Of a stretch of 64,000 bases of DNA, positions 39,589 through 49,237 are shown one piece after another. The notes under the pieces were generated by a model. The model searched no databases. It was given only the letters and a program-made list of their open reading frames with translations, and had not been told where the DNA came from. Source of the stretch: Vicingaceae bacterium (lineage in GTDB: Bacteria > Bacteroidota > Bacteroidia > Flavobacteriales_E > Vicingaceae); contig JAOKCF010000002.1 of the NCBI GenBank assembly GCA_028245195.1, positions 1 through 64,000 on the forward strand. The letters run 5' to 3'. The first letter of the stretch is position 1. Every line of letters begins with the position of its first letter. A program made the position numbers and the translations under genes.

Positions 39589-40056
39589 TCAATCCAATTT
39601 TAATGGAACTTTTGCTTCATGAGAAACACGAACTTTCTTTTTGATAAAGAATGCCCTTCCAGTTACGTAACCATCCACTTTAAAGTCAATTTCCTTACTC
39701 CCAAGAGTCAATCCGAGCAAACGTATCATAGCGCCATCAGCGAAGTCTTCGAAATTACTTTTCATCATAACTTTGTGATATTCTTCTGAGTTTTTGGGAA
39801 TCCTGATGTTGTTATCAACGTTTGCTTTTGCCAATTTTGACCCTTTAATATAAATATCAAATTCGGAATCAACCATACTTAATTGAAAGCCATTCGGGTT
39901 TTTAATCTTTATTTCAGACTCTACTACTAACCCCTTTTGAGAAAACTCTACTAACTTAACGTATTTAATATCGGTGATTTCTACCTCTTCATAAGTACAA
40001 GAATCAAAACTCAGAATGAGAATTAGAATGATACTGAACTTACGAATCGTTCTCAT
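39589..40056 (-). CDS. LEA type 2-like lipoprotein
   Basis: 155 residues with a lipobox (LILSFDSC, Cys20). The rest is a WHy/LEA2-like immunoglobulin-type fold: VESEIKIKNPNGFQLSMVDSEF is the characteristic NPN segment. The family binds or stabilises partners in the envelope; the precise role is unknown. Its ATG abuts the stop codon of the M20 dipeptidase gene, which lies upstream on the same strand, with no gap. Confidence 0.8.
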   Translation of the reverse strand: MRTIRKFSIILILILSFDSCTYEEVEITDIKYVKLVEFSQKGLVVESEIKIKNPNGFQLSMVDSEFDIYIKGSKLAKANVDNNIRIPKNSEEYHKVMMKSNFEDFADGAMIRLLGLTLGSKEIDFKVDGYVTGRAFFIKKKVRVSHEAKVPLKLD

Positions 40057-41424
40057 TTACTTTCTATTAGAATAACTTTCATAAAAATAAGAAATGGTCT
40101 CAATTCCTTTTAAGAAGTTATCTATTCCATAATGCTCATTTGGTGAATGTATTGCATCCGTATCTAACCCAAATCCAAGTAAAATTGATTTTAAATCTAA
40201 AACATCTTCAAAAAGTGCTACAATTGGAATACTGCCTCCTGCTCTAACGGGCACAGGTGTCTTTCCGAAAACTTTCACAATTGCCTCACTAGCTGCTTCA
40301 TACTCCGGAATGTCAATTGGCATAACATATGGCTCTCCCCCATGATGTGGCCGAACATTTACCTTTACTGATTTTGGTGCAATCGATTCAAAGTGCTTCT
40401 TGAACTTCGCCGTGATTTCCTCATCTGATTGGTTCGGAACTAATCTCATAGAAATTTTTGCAGATGCCTTTGAAGGAAGAACGGTTTTCGCTCCTTCGCC
40501 AATATATCCTCCCCAAATTCCATTCACATCTAATGTTGGACGAATTCCTCTTCGCTCAATTGTTGTATAACCAATTTCTCCATGAACCTCATCAATCCCC
40601 AATTTAGATTTATAATCTACTAAGTTGAATGGTGTTTTAGCCATTAACTCTCTCTCCTTTCCACTTGCTTCCAATACATTTTCATAAAATCCTGGAATTG
40701 TAATATAATTGTTCTCATCTTTCAACGAAGCAATCATTTCACATAAGATGTTAATCGGGTTGCCAACTGCACCTCCATAAACTCCTGAATGTAAATCTCT
40801 ATTGGGACCTGTAACCTCAACTTCTAGGTAACTCAATCCTTTAAGACCTGTGGTAATTGATGGATTTTCCATGGATAGCATGGAAGTATCTGAGATTAAA
40901 ATGATGTCTGCCTTTAACTTTTCTTTATACTCTGTTATGAAGGTTTCCAAATTAACAGAACCTACCTCTTCTTCTCCTTCTATAAGGAATTTCACATTAC
41001 ACGGTAGTTGGTTTGTGCGCATCATTAATTCGAAGGCTTTCACATGCATAAACATTTGACCTTTGTCATCGCATGCTCCCCTTGCATATATTTTTTCGTC
41101 TTTAATTACCGGATCAAACGGAGGACTATCCCACAACCCCAAAGGATCTGCAGGCTGAACATCGTAATGACCGTAAACAAGTATTGTCGGTTTAGAAGGA
41201 TCAATAATTTTCTCTCCATAAACAACCGGAAATCCTGCAGTTTGACACAATTCCGTATTATCTGCTCCTGCAGCTTCTAACGATTTTCTTACTGCCTCAG
41301 CAGCATTCACGACATCACCTTTGTAGGTAGAATCAGCACTAACTGAAGGTATCTTTAACAGCTCTATTAATTCATTTATAAATCGATCTTTATTGGCCTG
41401 TATGTACTCTGAAACTTCTTTCAT
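40057..41424 (-). CDS. M20 family dipeptidase
   Basis: 455 residues from ATG 41424; the frame runs 25 codons further upstream, but that stretch overlaps gpmI and is not needed. The zinc residues lie in YGHYDVQPAD, GACDDKGQM, EGEEEVGS and the late SPNEHYGI. A dimerisation lid domain is inserted in the middle. It cleaves dipeptides in the cytoplasm. It abuts the LEA-like gene; gpmI lies upstream on the same strand, with 58 bases between. Confidence 0.92.
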   Translation of the reverse strand: MKEVSEYIQANKDRFINELIELLKIPSVSADSTYKGDVVNAAEAVRKSLEAAGADNTELCQTAGFPVVYGEKIIDPSKPTILVYGHYDVQPADPLGLWDSPPFDPVIKDEKIYARGACDDKGQMFMHVKAFELMMRTNQLPCNVKFLIEGEEEVGSVNLETFITEYKEKLKADIILISDTSMLSMENPSITTGLKGLSYLEVEVTGPNRDLHSGVYGGAVGNPINILCEMIASLKDENNYITIPGFYENVLEASGKERELMAKTPFNLVDYKSKLGIDEVHGEIGYTTIERRGIRPTLDVNGIWGGYIGEGAKTVLPSKASAKISMRLVPNQSDEEITAKFKKHFESIAPKSVKVNVRPHHGGEPYVMPIDIPEYEAASEAIVKVFGKTPVPVRAGGSIPIVALFEDVLDLKSILLGFGLDTDAIHSPNEHYGIDNFLKGIETISYFYESYSNRK

Positions 41425-41482
41425 GTTCTCTCTACTTTTTTGAGCCTTAAAATTACGATTTGAAAAATTGCTTCCCCTTAAT

Positions 41483-43006
41483 TTACAACAAAACTTCACC
41501 GTTCATTTCTTCGGGAATTGCAATTCCCATCATGGTCAAAATAGTTGGTGCTATATCAGCCAATTTACCATCTTTAATCGCCTTGTAATTTTTATCTATT
41601 AGAATCACAGGAACCAAATTAGTGGTGTGTGCCGTATTTGGGCTTCCATCTTCATTCACTACAAAATCTGCATTTCCATGGTCGGCGATGACTATAAAAG
41701 AATAATTATTTTCTATGCCCTTTTGAATGATTTCTCCCGTGCATTTGTCTACTGTTTCTATCGCTTTCAAAATAGCATTATAAACTCCTGTGTGGCCCAC
41801 CATATCAGGATTGGCAAAGTTAAGGCAGATAAAATCGGCGCTTTGGGCTTCAATTTCTTGAATGATTTTTGTTTTAACTTCTTCAGCACTCATTTCTGGC
41901 TGTAAATCATAAGTTGCCACTTTGGGAGAACTCACCATCAGCCTTTTTTCGCCTTCAAATGGAATTTCTCTTCCTCCTGAAAAGAAAAAGGTAACATGCG
42001 GATATTTTTCTGTTTCCGCGATTCTAATTTGCTTATTACCAGCCGTTGCAATTACGTCACCCAGTGTGTTTTTCAAATTATCTTTTTGAAACAGCACATG
42101 CACTCCCTTAAAGCTGTCGTCATAGTTTGTCATAGTAACATAATACAATGGAAACTTCTGCATACCATACTCTAATAGGTCTTCTTGATGCAGCGCTCTC
42201 GTTATTTCTCTACAACGGTCAGTTCTATAATTAAAACAAATCACAACATCATCAGAAAGGATTGTTGAAATGGGGTTGCCATTTTCATCTGCTACGAAAT
42301 GAGGCTCAGTAAATTCATCAGTTATATTATTTTCATATGATTTCTGAAACACTTCTTTCGCAGTTTTAACAGCTGCTCCCTTGCCATGAACCATTAAATC
42401 ATAAGCCTTTCGAATTCTTTCCCATCGCAAATCCCTATCCATAGCAAAATATCGCCCAACCACTGTAGCAACCTTTGTCGGGCTGCCTTCAATAGCTTTC
42501 TCTACATCTTCTATAAAACCTATCCCACTCTTCGGGTCTGTGTCTCTCCCATCGGAAAATGCATGAATAAAGCTTCTTTCAACTCCAGCATCTTTTGCTA
42601 CTTGGCATAGTTTCACAAGATGTTTCTGATGAGAATGAATTCCACCATTGGAAAGTAATCCTAAGAAGTGAACTTGTTTATTTTGTTCTTTAGCGTATTT
42701 AAAAGCCTTCAACAACTCTTCGTTTTTAGTGATAGAATTGTCCTCACATGCCTTATTAATTTTAACTAAATCTTGATACACGACCCTTCCCGCACCAATA
42801 TTTAAGTGTCCTACTTCTGAGTTGCCCATTTGCCCATTTGGCAAACCAACAAATTTACCATCTGTCCTTAATTTTGCATTGGGGTACTTTTCCAATAACT
42901 CATCAAAAACGGGAGTATTGGCATTAAATATAGCATCTGAATGATCTTTTTTACCATAACCCCAACCATCCAATATTAGTAAGGCAACTTTTTTATGATT
43001 ATCCAT
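41483..43006 (-). CDS. gpmI: 2,3-bisphosphoglycerate-independent phosphoglycerate mutase
   Basis: 507 residues. The N-terminal metal site LILDGWGYGK and the phospho-serine site GNSEVGH (Ser63) are clear, as are HAFSDGRDTDP and the second metal site VIADHGNAD. It interconverts 3- and 2-phosphoglycerate in glycolysis with Mn. It is 9 bases downstream of the GNAT gene, so the two are probably co-transcribed. Confidence 0.97.
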   Translation of the reverse strand: MDNHKKVALLILDGWGYGKKDHSDAIFNANTPVFDELLEKYPNAKLRTDGKFVGLPNGQMGNSEVGHLNIGAGRVVYQDLVKINKACEDNSITKNEELLKAFKYAKEQNKQVHFLGLLSNGGIHSHQKHLVKLCQVAKDAGVERSFIHAFSDGRDTDPKSGIGFIEDVEKAIEGSPTKVATVVGRYFAMDRDLRWERIRKAYDLMVHGKGAAVKTAKEVFQKSYENNITDEFTEPHFVADENGNPISTILSDDVVICFNYRTDRCREITRALHQEDLLEYGMQKFPLYYVTMTNYDDSFKGVHVLFQKDNLKNTLGDVIATAGNKQIRIAETEKYPHVTFFFSGGREIPFEGEKRLMVSSPKVATYDLQPEMSAEEVKTKIIQEIEAQSADFICLNFANPDMVGHTGVYNAILKAIETVDKCTGEIIQKGIENNYSFIVIADHGNADFVVNEDGSPNTAHTTNLVPVILIDKNYKAIKDGKLADIAPTILTMMGIAIPEEMNGEVLL

Positions 43007-43015
43007 GTCTAAAAT

Positions 43016-43504
43016 TTATAAGGTTTTGAGCATCCAAACATCGCAATTCCCATGACCAGAGTCTCCTAGAGAATGATTTAAATAGTTAAAACCATATTGC
43101 TCATACATTTTTACTGCTTTACTAAAACTAGGCTGACTTTCAATATATAGATATTTATAGTCAAAATCTCTTGCAACTAGAATGGACTTCTCAAACAACG
43201 CTTTACCAATTCCTCTATTTCGAGCTCCTTTAGCTAAGTAGAATTTCACTAATTCAGCATATCCGCTATCTAACCCTTTAGTTGGAAAAACTCCACAACA
43301 CCCTAGTACTTCTCCGTCTTTTTCGGCTACATATAATGTTGCCATTTTTTCAGAATCGAATAACTCAAATAACGCGTCAGTATTTGGGTCTTCGTATACA
43401 GTTCCTGTTAAAGGCGCTCCGAATTCTATAAATGCGGCTCGAATAATTTTAGCTAAAGAAAAATTATCTTCTCGTAACACCTTCCTTATTTTTATATCCT
43501 CCAT
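43016..43504 (-). CDS. GNAT family N-acetyltransferase
   Basis: 162 residues of the GNAT fold. The acetyl-CoA motif RNRGIGKALFEKSI is present, preceded by the central strand YAELVKFYL and followed by the C-terminal EQYGFNYLNH. The substrate is unknown. It is upstream of gpmI with 9 bases between. Confidence 0.88.
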   Translation of the reverse strand: MEDIKIRKVLREDNFSLAKIIRAAFIEFGAPLTGTVYEDPNTDALFELFDSEKMATLYVAEKDGEVLGCCGVFPTKGLDSGYAELVKFYLAKGARNRGIGKALFEKSILVARDFDYKYLYIESQPSFSKAVKMYEQYGFNYLNHSLGDSGHGNCDVWMLKTL

Positions 43505-43514
43505 CTGTTAACAT

Positions 43515-43549
43515 AAAAAAGCCACTCCAATAAATCGGAATGGCTTTTA
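43515..43549 (-). terminator. Terminator after the secreted protein gene at 43552
   Basis: On the minus strand an AAGCCATTCCGA stem pairs with TTGGAGTGGCTT (12 positions, two G-T or T-G pairs), loop TTTA, followed by a T run. It begins just after the stop codon. Confidence 0.8.
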
Positions 43550-43551
43550 GA

Positions 43552-44091
43552 TTATTTCAGTCCTTCACCTTGCCGATCAGCTGCTTGTGATTCAGCCCAT
43601 AGTTTCAAATAGGCTTTCTTCATTCGGTTGGTATATTTTTTATTTCTATGAAATGATTCCCTTTTACTGTCAAAAGAAACCAATCCTACGGGAAAGTCTA
43701 AATAAGAAGTGTTGACATTGGCCAATTCATCCTCCCTAAAAATATCAATATCAAAATCATATTTTATTTGCGACTTCCTTAGTTTACTCGTTACCTTGCT
43801 ATCAATAACAAATCTTTTAGCATGAAAATTCGGAGCAGTTATCTCTATCGTTAAAACCGTATTTAACGGCAAATTGGTAACAAAACGATTTGATGCTCTA
43901 ACATCAATCTTCTTTATCAGTTTGTTGTGATCGTAAATATTTACAACTACGTCTTTTACTTTTGTCTTATTATTATAAATAACCCCCGTTAGCTCTAAAC
44001 TGTCTAACGGCCCTGCAAATACATTACCCGTTATCAGCATTAAAAATGCTACTATTAAAGTAAATCGAAACACTAACTTAACGCTTTTCAT
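43552..44091 (-). CDS. Exported protein of unknown function
   Basis: 179 residues with a Sec signal peptide (MLITGNVFAG cleavage region). The middle looks like a carboxypeptidase-regulatory or transthyretin-like beta-sandwich (LELTGVIYNNKTKVKDVVVNI). The basic C-terminus (FHRNKKYTNRMKKAYLKLW) is conserved in my recollection of Bacteroidota hypotheticals. It is divergent from nothing nearby and follows GT117 on the same strand by 29 bases. Confidence 0.75.
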   Translation of the reverse strand: MKSVKLVFRFTLIVAFLMLITGNVFAGPLDSLELTGVIYNNKTKVKDVVVNIYDHNKLIKKIDVRASNRFVTNLPLNTVLTIEITAPNFHAKRFVIDSKVTSKLRKSQIKYDFDIDIFREDELANVNTSYLDFPVGLVSFDSKRESFHRNKKYTNRMKKAYLKLWAESQAADRQGEGLK

Positions 44092-44120
44092 ATGCTTGGT
44101 TTAGCTTAAATGTAGTAATA

Positions 44121-47100
44121 CTACTGACTATTTGAATTAAAATATGGTGCTAGTCTCTGATTTAGTTCTTGTCCAAATTCTTTTTGAGGATACAACTGAT
44201 TGGTCATCACTACTAGTCTATTCAAAATTCCGCGAGCTTGTTGAAGGTCATTTTTGACTGTTACTCCAAACTTCGGGTCTAAACTCTGATAGTAGATTAC
44301 CTCTTTCTCATAAATATCAACTAAACGGGAAACGATTTCGTTTGCTCTTTCAAACTCTCCTATTCCGTAATAATTTTCTGCTAAGAACATTACAAAATAG
44401 TCATAAGGTACGTTATGCTCAGGCATTACTTCAAATGCTTTATCTAATGCTAGCTTCGCTTTAACTAATTTATTCTCAGCAATAAGCTTATCTGCCAATC
44501 GAGAGAATGTAATTCTCAAACTCATGGTCATTCTACGATTTGTTTCATCCATATAAATATCATCAGTGTCCATTCCACCCCAATGAAAGTCTTCCATTAA
44601 ACGCTTGTATAAAATATCTGAATTTACATATCCCGGATTCCCATCTCCTCGCCCTTGCTTTTTAATAGGAACCAATCGATACGCCATACCTTCAGCTCTA
44701 AAGTAATTTTCTAAGCCTATGTAACTTGCTAATCCCGTTGTGCTGGCAAAATAAATAGGTCGCTCCCAATTGTTAGAACTTAAAATATCAAGGATAGTCA
44801 AGTCATTCTTCAACACATAGGTTTTTTTAATTTCCCATACAATTTCATCAACAATTTGATCTGCTTTTTCTGGAGGCACAGTTCCGTTTGCTAACACCTT
44901 CACTTTATCAACTGAAATTTTTAGTTTCTTAGTTGGGATGTAGTCAATTTTTTCGCCTGTTCCCATAGGTATCTTTGTTTGTTGATTATCTGACTTTATA
45001 AAATCGATTAAATCATCTACATCAATGTGCCCTTTGATTTGCTTCCTTTCATAAACTGGTAAGTAGTCATTTGTCCCTTGTCGAATTTTCTTCTCGGGAA
45101 GAGTTAAAGGAATGGGGTCTGATTCGTATGCTTTTAATCGCATCTGATTCACATACCAATCCGTATTCAATAAACTCAAATTAATCACCCGAACATCTGT
45201 TCTGTACTCTTCTACTTCTTGCACATACCATAATGGGAAGGTATCATTATCTCCATTGGTAAAAAGTATAGCATTTGGCTCGCAGGAGTCAAGGTAGTTT
45301 TTTGCAAAGTCTCTTCCCGTATATCTGTCTGCTCTTGTATGATCATCCCAATTTTCCGAAGCCATTAAGCCCGGCACAGCAATTAAGGTTACGGCTGTTA
45401 TTCCAATTGCAACAATTCCATTCGACTTCCCTCGACTTATTAGGTCGTAAAGTGCATAAACACCAAGTCCAATCCAAATAGCAAAAGCGTAAAATGATGC
45501 AGCGTAAGCATAATCACGTTCCCTAGGTTGAAGCGGATACTGATTCAAATATAACACAATTGCTAGACCGGTAAAAAAGAACAGGAGCATTACTATGGCA
45601 CCATCTTGTTTATCTCTCGTAAATTGAAAGACCAATCCAATTAACCCCAGAATTAGTGGCAATAAGTAATATTTGTTGTTAGCCTTGCTGTTTGTTATCA
45701 TTTCAGGTAGATTGTCTTGCGTACCCAACCTCATCTCGTCGATGAACTTTATCCCGCTAATCCAGTTTCCGTGGATAACGTTACCATGGCCTTGAATGTC
45801 ATTTTGCCTACCTGCGAAGTTCCACATGAAGTAACGCCAGTACATCCACGTCATCTGGTAATTGAACAAATAGGACATATTTTCCCCAAATGTGGGTGTG
45901 TTTATCACTTTTGTTTCGCCACTAGCATCCTGATAACGGACTGGCTTTCCTTTAAAGTTAGCCCATTTTACGTACTGGCTTTTGTGCCTAGCTTCTGTGC
46001 TCCACATTCTAGGCAAGACCGTTTTAAAACGACTGTCATAATTTGGAACTGAATTCTTTCGGTCATCTGTAACAATGTACTTTCCACTTTCCTTGTCTTG
46101 GTAGTAAACTGGCTTACCATCTGCGTAAGGATCTTTAATATCTAATGGAGTATTAAATGAATGCCCATTAAACAAAGGACGATCGCCATATTGCTCACGA
46201 TTTAGATAAGAAAGGAAGGTAAACACGTTTTCAGGGTTATTCTCATCCATAGGCGTGTTTGCATTGGAACGAATTAAAATCACCGCGAAAGAAGAGTAAC
46301 CTAAAATGATAGCAGAAACACATAAGAGGATAGTATTCAATACTACTTTAGAGTTTTTCTGAGTGTAATGTAATCCACACCCTAAACCTCCAACAACAAG
46401 TGCTATATACACAAAGAAACCTGTATTAAATGGAAGGCCAAAACTATTGGTGAATAACAACTCGAACCAAGATGCCATAACAATTAGCCCAGGAATAATT
46501 CCATATTGAATGGCAGCTAAAATAACTATAGAAAGACCTAATGCAATAATGATTCCTTTAGGTGTTGGCATATACTTTTTGAAGTAATATACCATTACGA
46601 TAGCAGGTATAGCCAATAAGTTCAAAAGGTGAACTCCAATTGAAAGTCCCATTAAATAAGCAATCAGTATAATCCATCTTAGATTGTGGCTTTCATCTGC
46701 AACCCCTTCCCACTTTACAATGGCCCAAAAAACAACCGCAGTAAACAATGATGATAGTGCGTAAACTTCTCCTTCAACAGCTGAAAACCAAAACGAATCT
46801 GAAAAAGTATATGCTAAAGCACCTACTAGCCCACTTCCGATTACTGCAAAAACTTTAGGGTTTGTCAATTCGCCGCTCTTTAAAGCTAACTTTTTACCGA
46901 AGGCCGTAATGGTCCAGAATAAGAATAGAATCGTAAATGAACTTGACAATGCAGACAAAGAGTTAATCATTAATGCTGCATCTTCAGGAGAACCAAACAG
47001 CGTAAAAAAGCGCGCTAACATCATAAAAAATGGAGCTCCCGGAGGGTGTCCAACCTCTAGTTTAAAAGCTGTTGCAATAAATTCTCCGCAATCCCAAAAA

Positions 47101-47195
47101 CTAGTTGTAGGTTCAATGGTAAGTAGGTAAACAGCAGAAGCTAATATCCAAGTAATCCATCCTATGCTCAGGTTTAATTTTTTAAATGTAGTCAT
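44121..47195 (-). CDS. GT117 (DUF2723) membrane glycosyltransferase with TPR tail
   Basis: 1024 residues. About 12 membrane segments fill the first ~620 residues. The family block FWDCGEFIATAFKLEVGHPPGAP (broken here at WDCGEF and HPPGAP) marks DUF2723 and recalls protein O-mannosyltransferases, with an acidic residue in the first outer loop. The middle has NGDNDTFPLWYVQE, and the last ~150 residues are TPR-like helices. It likely transfers sugars from lipid-linked donors to secreted proteins in the periplasm, which would fit O-glycosylation of surface proteins in this phylum. Confidence 0.9.
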   Translation of the reverse strand: MTTFKKLNLSIGWITWILASAVYLLTIEPTTSFWDCGEFIATAFKLEVGHPPGAPFFMMLARFFTLFGSPEDAALMINSLSALSSSFTILFLFWTITAFGKKLALKSGELTNPKVFAVIGSGLVGALAYTFSDSFWFSAVEGEVYALSSLFTAVVFWAIVKWEGVADESHNLRWIILIAYLMGLSIGVHLLNLLAIPAIVMVYYFKKYMPTPKGIIIALGLSIVILAAIQYGIIPGLIVMASWFELLFTNSFGLPFNTGFFVYIALVVGGLGCGLHYTQKNSKVVLNTILLCVSAIILGYSSFAVILIRSNANTPMDENNPENVFTFLSYLNREQYGDRPLFNGHSFNTPLDIKDPYADGKPVYYQDKESGKYIVTDDRKNSVPNYDSRFKTVLPRMWSTEARHKSQYVKWANFKGKPVRYQDASGETKVINTPTFGENMSYLFNYQMTWMYWRYFMWNFAGRQNDIQGHGNVIHGNWISGIKFIDEMRLGTQDNLPEMITNSKANNKYYLLPLILGLIGLVFQFTRDKQDGAIVMLLFFFTGLAIVLYLNQYPLQPRERDYAYAASFYAFAIWIGLGVYALYDLISRGKSNGIVAIGITAVTLIAVPGLMASENWDDHTRADRYTGRDFAKNYLDSCEPNAILFTNGDNDTFPLWYVQEVEEYRTDVRVINLSLLNTDWYVNQMRLKAYESDPIPLTLPEKKIRQGTNDYLPVYERKQIKGHIDVDDLIDFIKSDNQQTKIPMGTGEKIDYIPTKKLKISVDKVKVLANGTVPPEKADQIVDEIVWEIKKTYVLKNDLTILDILSSNNWERPIYFASTTGLASYIGLENYFRAEGMAYRLVPIKKQGRGDGNPGYVNSDILYKRLMEDFHWGGMDTDDIYMDETNRRMTMSLRITFSRLADKLIAENKLVKAKLALDKAFEVMPEHNVPYDYFVMFLAENYYGIGEFERANEIVSRLVDIYEKEVIYYQSLDPKFGVTVKNDLQQARGILNRLVVMTNQLYPQKEFGQELNQRLAPYFNSNSQ

Positions 47196-47303
47196 GTGGT
47201 TTATTTAGTGCTTGATTTAGATCGATTGCGAAGATAAAAAAACTACTTCAAATGGGTTCAAATAGTTTTCTTAAGAAAGTATAAATATTTGTGAAGTTTT
47301 TTT

Positions 47304-47311
47304 TACTTTTG
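47304..47311 (+). promoter_or_regulatory. -7 box (TACTTTTG) of tRNA-Gln
   Basis: Perfect TAnnTTTG 17 bases before the tRNA. A TTTG lies 12 bases upstream, as before rsmI and tdk. Confidence 0.55.
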
Positions 47312-47328
47312 TCACCCGTTGCAAAAAT

Positions 47329-47401
47329 TGTCCGATGGTGTAACTGGCAACACGTCTGTTTTTGGTACAGAAGAGTCTAGGTTCGAGCCCTAGTCGGACA
47401 A
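47329..47401 (+). tRNA. tRNA-Gln (TTG)
   Basis: 73 bases. The acceptor stem TGTCCGA pairs perfectly with TCGGACA. The anticodon stem TCTGT/ACAGA closes a loop TTTTGGT with anticodon TTG (reads CAA). The T-arm is CTAGG TTCGAGC CCTAG. The discriminator is A, and CCA is not encoded. Confidence 0.95.
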
Positions 47402-47446
47402 CAAAAAGTTCTTATAAAAGTAAGGTTGCAATTGAGTTGAAAGAAC

Positions 47447-47454
47447 TACATTTG
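47447..47454 (+). promoter_or_regulatory. Promoter (TTG-N18-TACATTTG) of tRNA-Gly
   Basis: A perfect -7 box with a TTG at 47426-47428, 18 bases upstream, the standard spacing. It lies between tRNA-Gln and tRNA-Gly. Confidence 0.6.
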
Positions 47455-47491
47455 TCGCTCTCTTAAAAGATAAGTTCTTAAAAGTAACAAC

Positions 47492-47564
<73 letters not shown>

Positions 47565-47568
47565 CACG

Positions 47569-47594
47569 GTCCTCTTTTCGGAGAGGATTTTTTT
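47569..47594 (+). terminator. Terminator after tRNA-Gly
   Basis: TCCTCT pairs with AGAGGA across a TTTCGG loop, followed by seven T. Confidence 0.85.
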
Positions 47595-47614
47595 ATGGAA
47601 GTGTCTTCTGAATG

Positions 47615-47622
47615 TAAGTTTG
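47615..47622 (+). promoter_or_regulatory. -7 box (TAAGTTTG) of tRNA-Leu
   Basis: Perfect TAnnTTTG 13 bases before tRNA-Leu and after the tRNA-Gly terminator, so this tRNA appears to have its own promoter. Confidence 0.5.
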
Positions 47623-47635
47623 GAATGGACCAATT

Positions 47636-47720
47636 GCCCGGGTGGTGGAATTGGTAGACACGCAGGACTTAAAATCCTGTGGCCATTGCGGCCGTGCCGG
47701 TTCGACCCCGGCTCCGGGTA
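47636..47720 (+). tRNA. tRNA-Leu (TAA)
   Basis: 85 bases with a long variable arm, as in class II tRNAs. The anticodon stem CAGGA/TCCTG closes a loop CTTAAAA with anticodon TAA. The T-arm is GCCGG TTCGACC CCGGC. The acceptor has G-T pairs at positions 1 and 7. The discriminator is A. Confidence 0.95.
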
Positions 47721-47726
47721 CTTAAA

Positions 47727-47757
47727 AAGCCTCTTCAGAAATGAAGAGGCTTTTTTG
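47727..47757. terminator. Bidirectional terminator between tRNA-Leu and the sterol desaturase gene
   Basis: An 11-bp stem (AAGCCTCTTCA with TGAAGAGGCTT), GAAA loop, followed by a T run on the plus strand and an A/T run on the other side; it serves both convergent transcripts. Confidence 0.85.
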
Positions 47758-47784
47758 GCTTAAATAACATACGGCTTCTTGTTC

Positions 47785-48660
47785 TTAATGCTGACTTTTT
47801 TTGAAACCATAAGTGTTTTGGCCAATAAAATCAGTGGGAAATTTATCATCTCCTTCAAATCCAATTTCTATGGTTCCGCTTTCTTCAGGGATGTAATTCG
47901 TTTTAAAAATGTAATCCCACAGGCTTAAACTAATGCCATAATTAACACCGGTTGTTCCTTCGGGCAACACTGACGCATGATGGTATAAGTGCATCACAGG
48001 GTTATTGAAGATGTACTTTAACGGGCCCCATGTAATTTTAACATTAGAATGGTTTAAGTGCCCAATGGCAATTGTGATAAAGTGAATAATATAGGCTTGT
48101 TCAGGCTCAAACCCCGCAATTAGCATTACACCGAAAGTCTTAAGTGGCTTATAAAAAATGTTTTCCATCCAATGGTATCTTAAGTGTGCAGCAAATCCCA
48201 TTTCCTTTACACTGTGGTGTACTTTATGAAATTTCCACAGAAAAGAATACTTATGAAGTAAAACATGTGTAAACCACTGCACAAAATCCAAAATAATAAA
48301 GAACACCAATAGTTGTGACCACATAGGCCATTCCGAAATATCAAAAAGCGTGAGGCTATTGATGGTAATATTTACTTGTGAAAATAACAATCCTAGAATG
48401 TCATAAACCCCAGAAATTACAATGGCGAAGATGAAAAAATTAAAAAACATGTAAAATCCATCTAACCAAAACCCTTTTCTAATTATAGCTTGGTCTTTTC
48501 GCCATGGGAATACTATTTCTAACATCCATGCAAAAAGTGAGATGGTAATAAGACCCCAAAAATAATTCGTGTACCATGGCACTTGAAAGAGAATTGATCT
48601 CCATGTCCAATCTAACGTGCCTGTAAAGGCATTTATAAAGACTTCTAAATATGTTTCCAT
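47785..48660 (-). CDS. Sterol desaturase family protein (fatty acid hydroxylase type)
   Basis: 291 residues with four hydrophobic segments. The di-iron histidine boxes are HVLLHKYSFLWKFHKVHHS, the central HLNHS and the late HLYHH. The family oxidises lipids such as sterols, carotenoids or fatty acyl chains; the Bacteroidota substrate is unknown. Its ATG lies 2 bases after the stop of a broken rhodanese gene, so it may once have depended on that gene's translation. Confidence 0.85.
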   Translation of the reverse strand: METYLEVFINAFTGTLDWTWRSILFQVPWYTNYFWGLITISLFAWMLEIVFPWRKDQAIIRKGFWLDGFYMFFNFFIFAIVISGVYDILGLLFSQVNITINSLTLFDISEWPMWSQLLVFFIILDFVQWFTHVLLHKYSFLWKFHKVHHSVKEMGFAAHLRYHWMENIFYKPLKTFGVMLIAGFEPEQAYIIHFITIAIGHLNHSNVKITWGPLKYIFNNPVMHLYHHASVLPEGTTGVNYGISLSLWDYIFKTNYIPEESGTIEIGFEGDDKFPTDFIGQNTYGFKKSQH

Positions 48661-48662
48661 AA

Positions 48663-49030
48663 TTAATTATTTGTTTGTGTTGAATGATCTATTTCAAATA
48701 GCAAATCACTGTAATAGCTCCATTCTGTCCAGAAGCCATCGTAATTTTTTACATTTTTATAATTTAATAATTGTGTTAATACAAATGCAGTATGCGCTGA
48801 ACGTATCCCACTTTGACAATAAACAATTATAGGATCATTTTGTGCTAGTTGCGGTTGACTATAAATAGATTCTAACTCTTCGAGAGATTTCATCTTTTTG
48901 TCGCTATGAAAATTTATGGCCTCTGCCCAATCTATGTGCGTATCGTTTTCCAAGAAATTCCTTCAGTCAGGCAAGTTACCGAAAACATATTTGATTATGA
49001 CTTCGAAAATTACTAGGGGATAAATTTCTA
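48663..49030 (-). pseudogene. Truncated rhodanese (C-terminal half of a two-domain sulfurtransferase)
   Basis: The intact stretch 48953-48663 encodes the end of a thiosulfate sulfurtransferase, with the catalytic loop VYCQSGIRSAHT (active Cys) and NYDGFWTEWSYYSDL. Just upstream, the same frame has an in-frame TGA (48965-48963) preceded by GNLPD and, further, VDALEIY, which resemble the earlier part of the domain. The N-terminal domain of about 170 residues is missing. Two-domain enzymes are about 280 residues long, so this is a remnant. Confidence 0.75.
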
Positions 49031-49192
49031 GTGCGTCGACTTTCAATCACAATCTATTGTCGGATCAAACTTATTACAATCATCCATTTTTAAAAGGTGC
49101 ATAATAGATACCATTCTTGGTAAATTGGGAGTAAAAGATTAAACAAGTTTGCTCGATTTGTTTCGTGCGTTCGTTAAATTATAACATAAAGT

Positions 49193-49219
49193 AAGCCATC
49201 TCTAATATCGAGATGGCTT
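49193..49219 (-). terminator. Terminator after the acyl-CoA dehydrogenase gene
   Basis: On the minus strand AAGCCATCTC pairs with GAGATGGCTT across a seven-base loop, 19 bases after the stop; the following bases are T-rich but with no long T run. Confidence 0.7.
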
Positions 49220-49237
49220 GCTTACAAATAGTAGTAT

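Noticed and set aside
41425-41499. N-terminal extension of the M20 dipeptidase
   Set aside because: It overlaps the gpmI end and holds no family residues; ATG 41424 starts the conserved protein.
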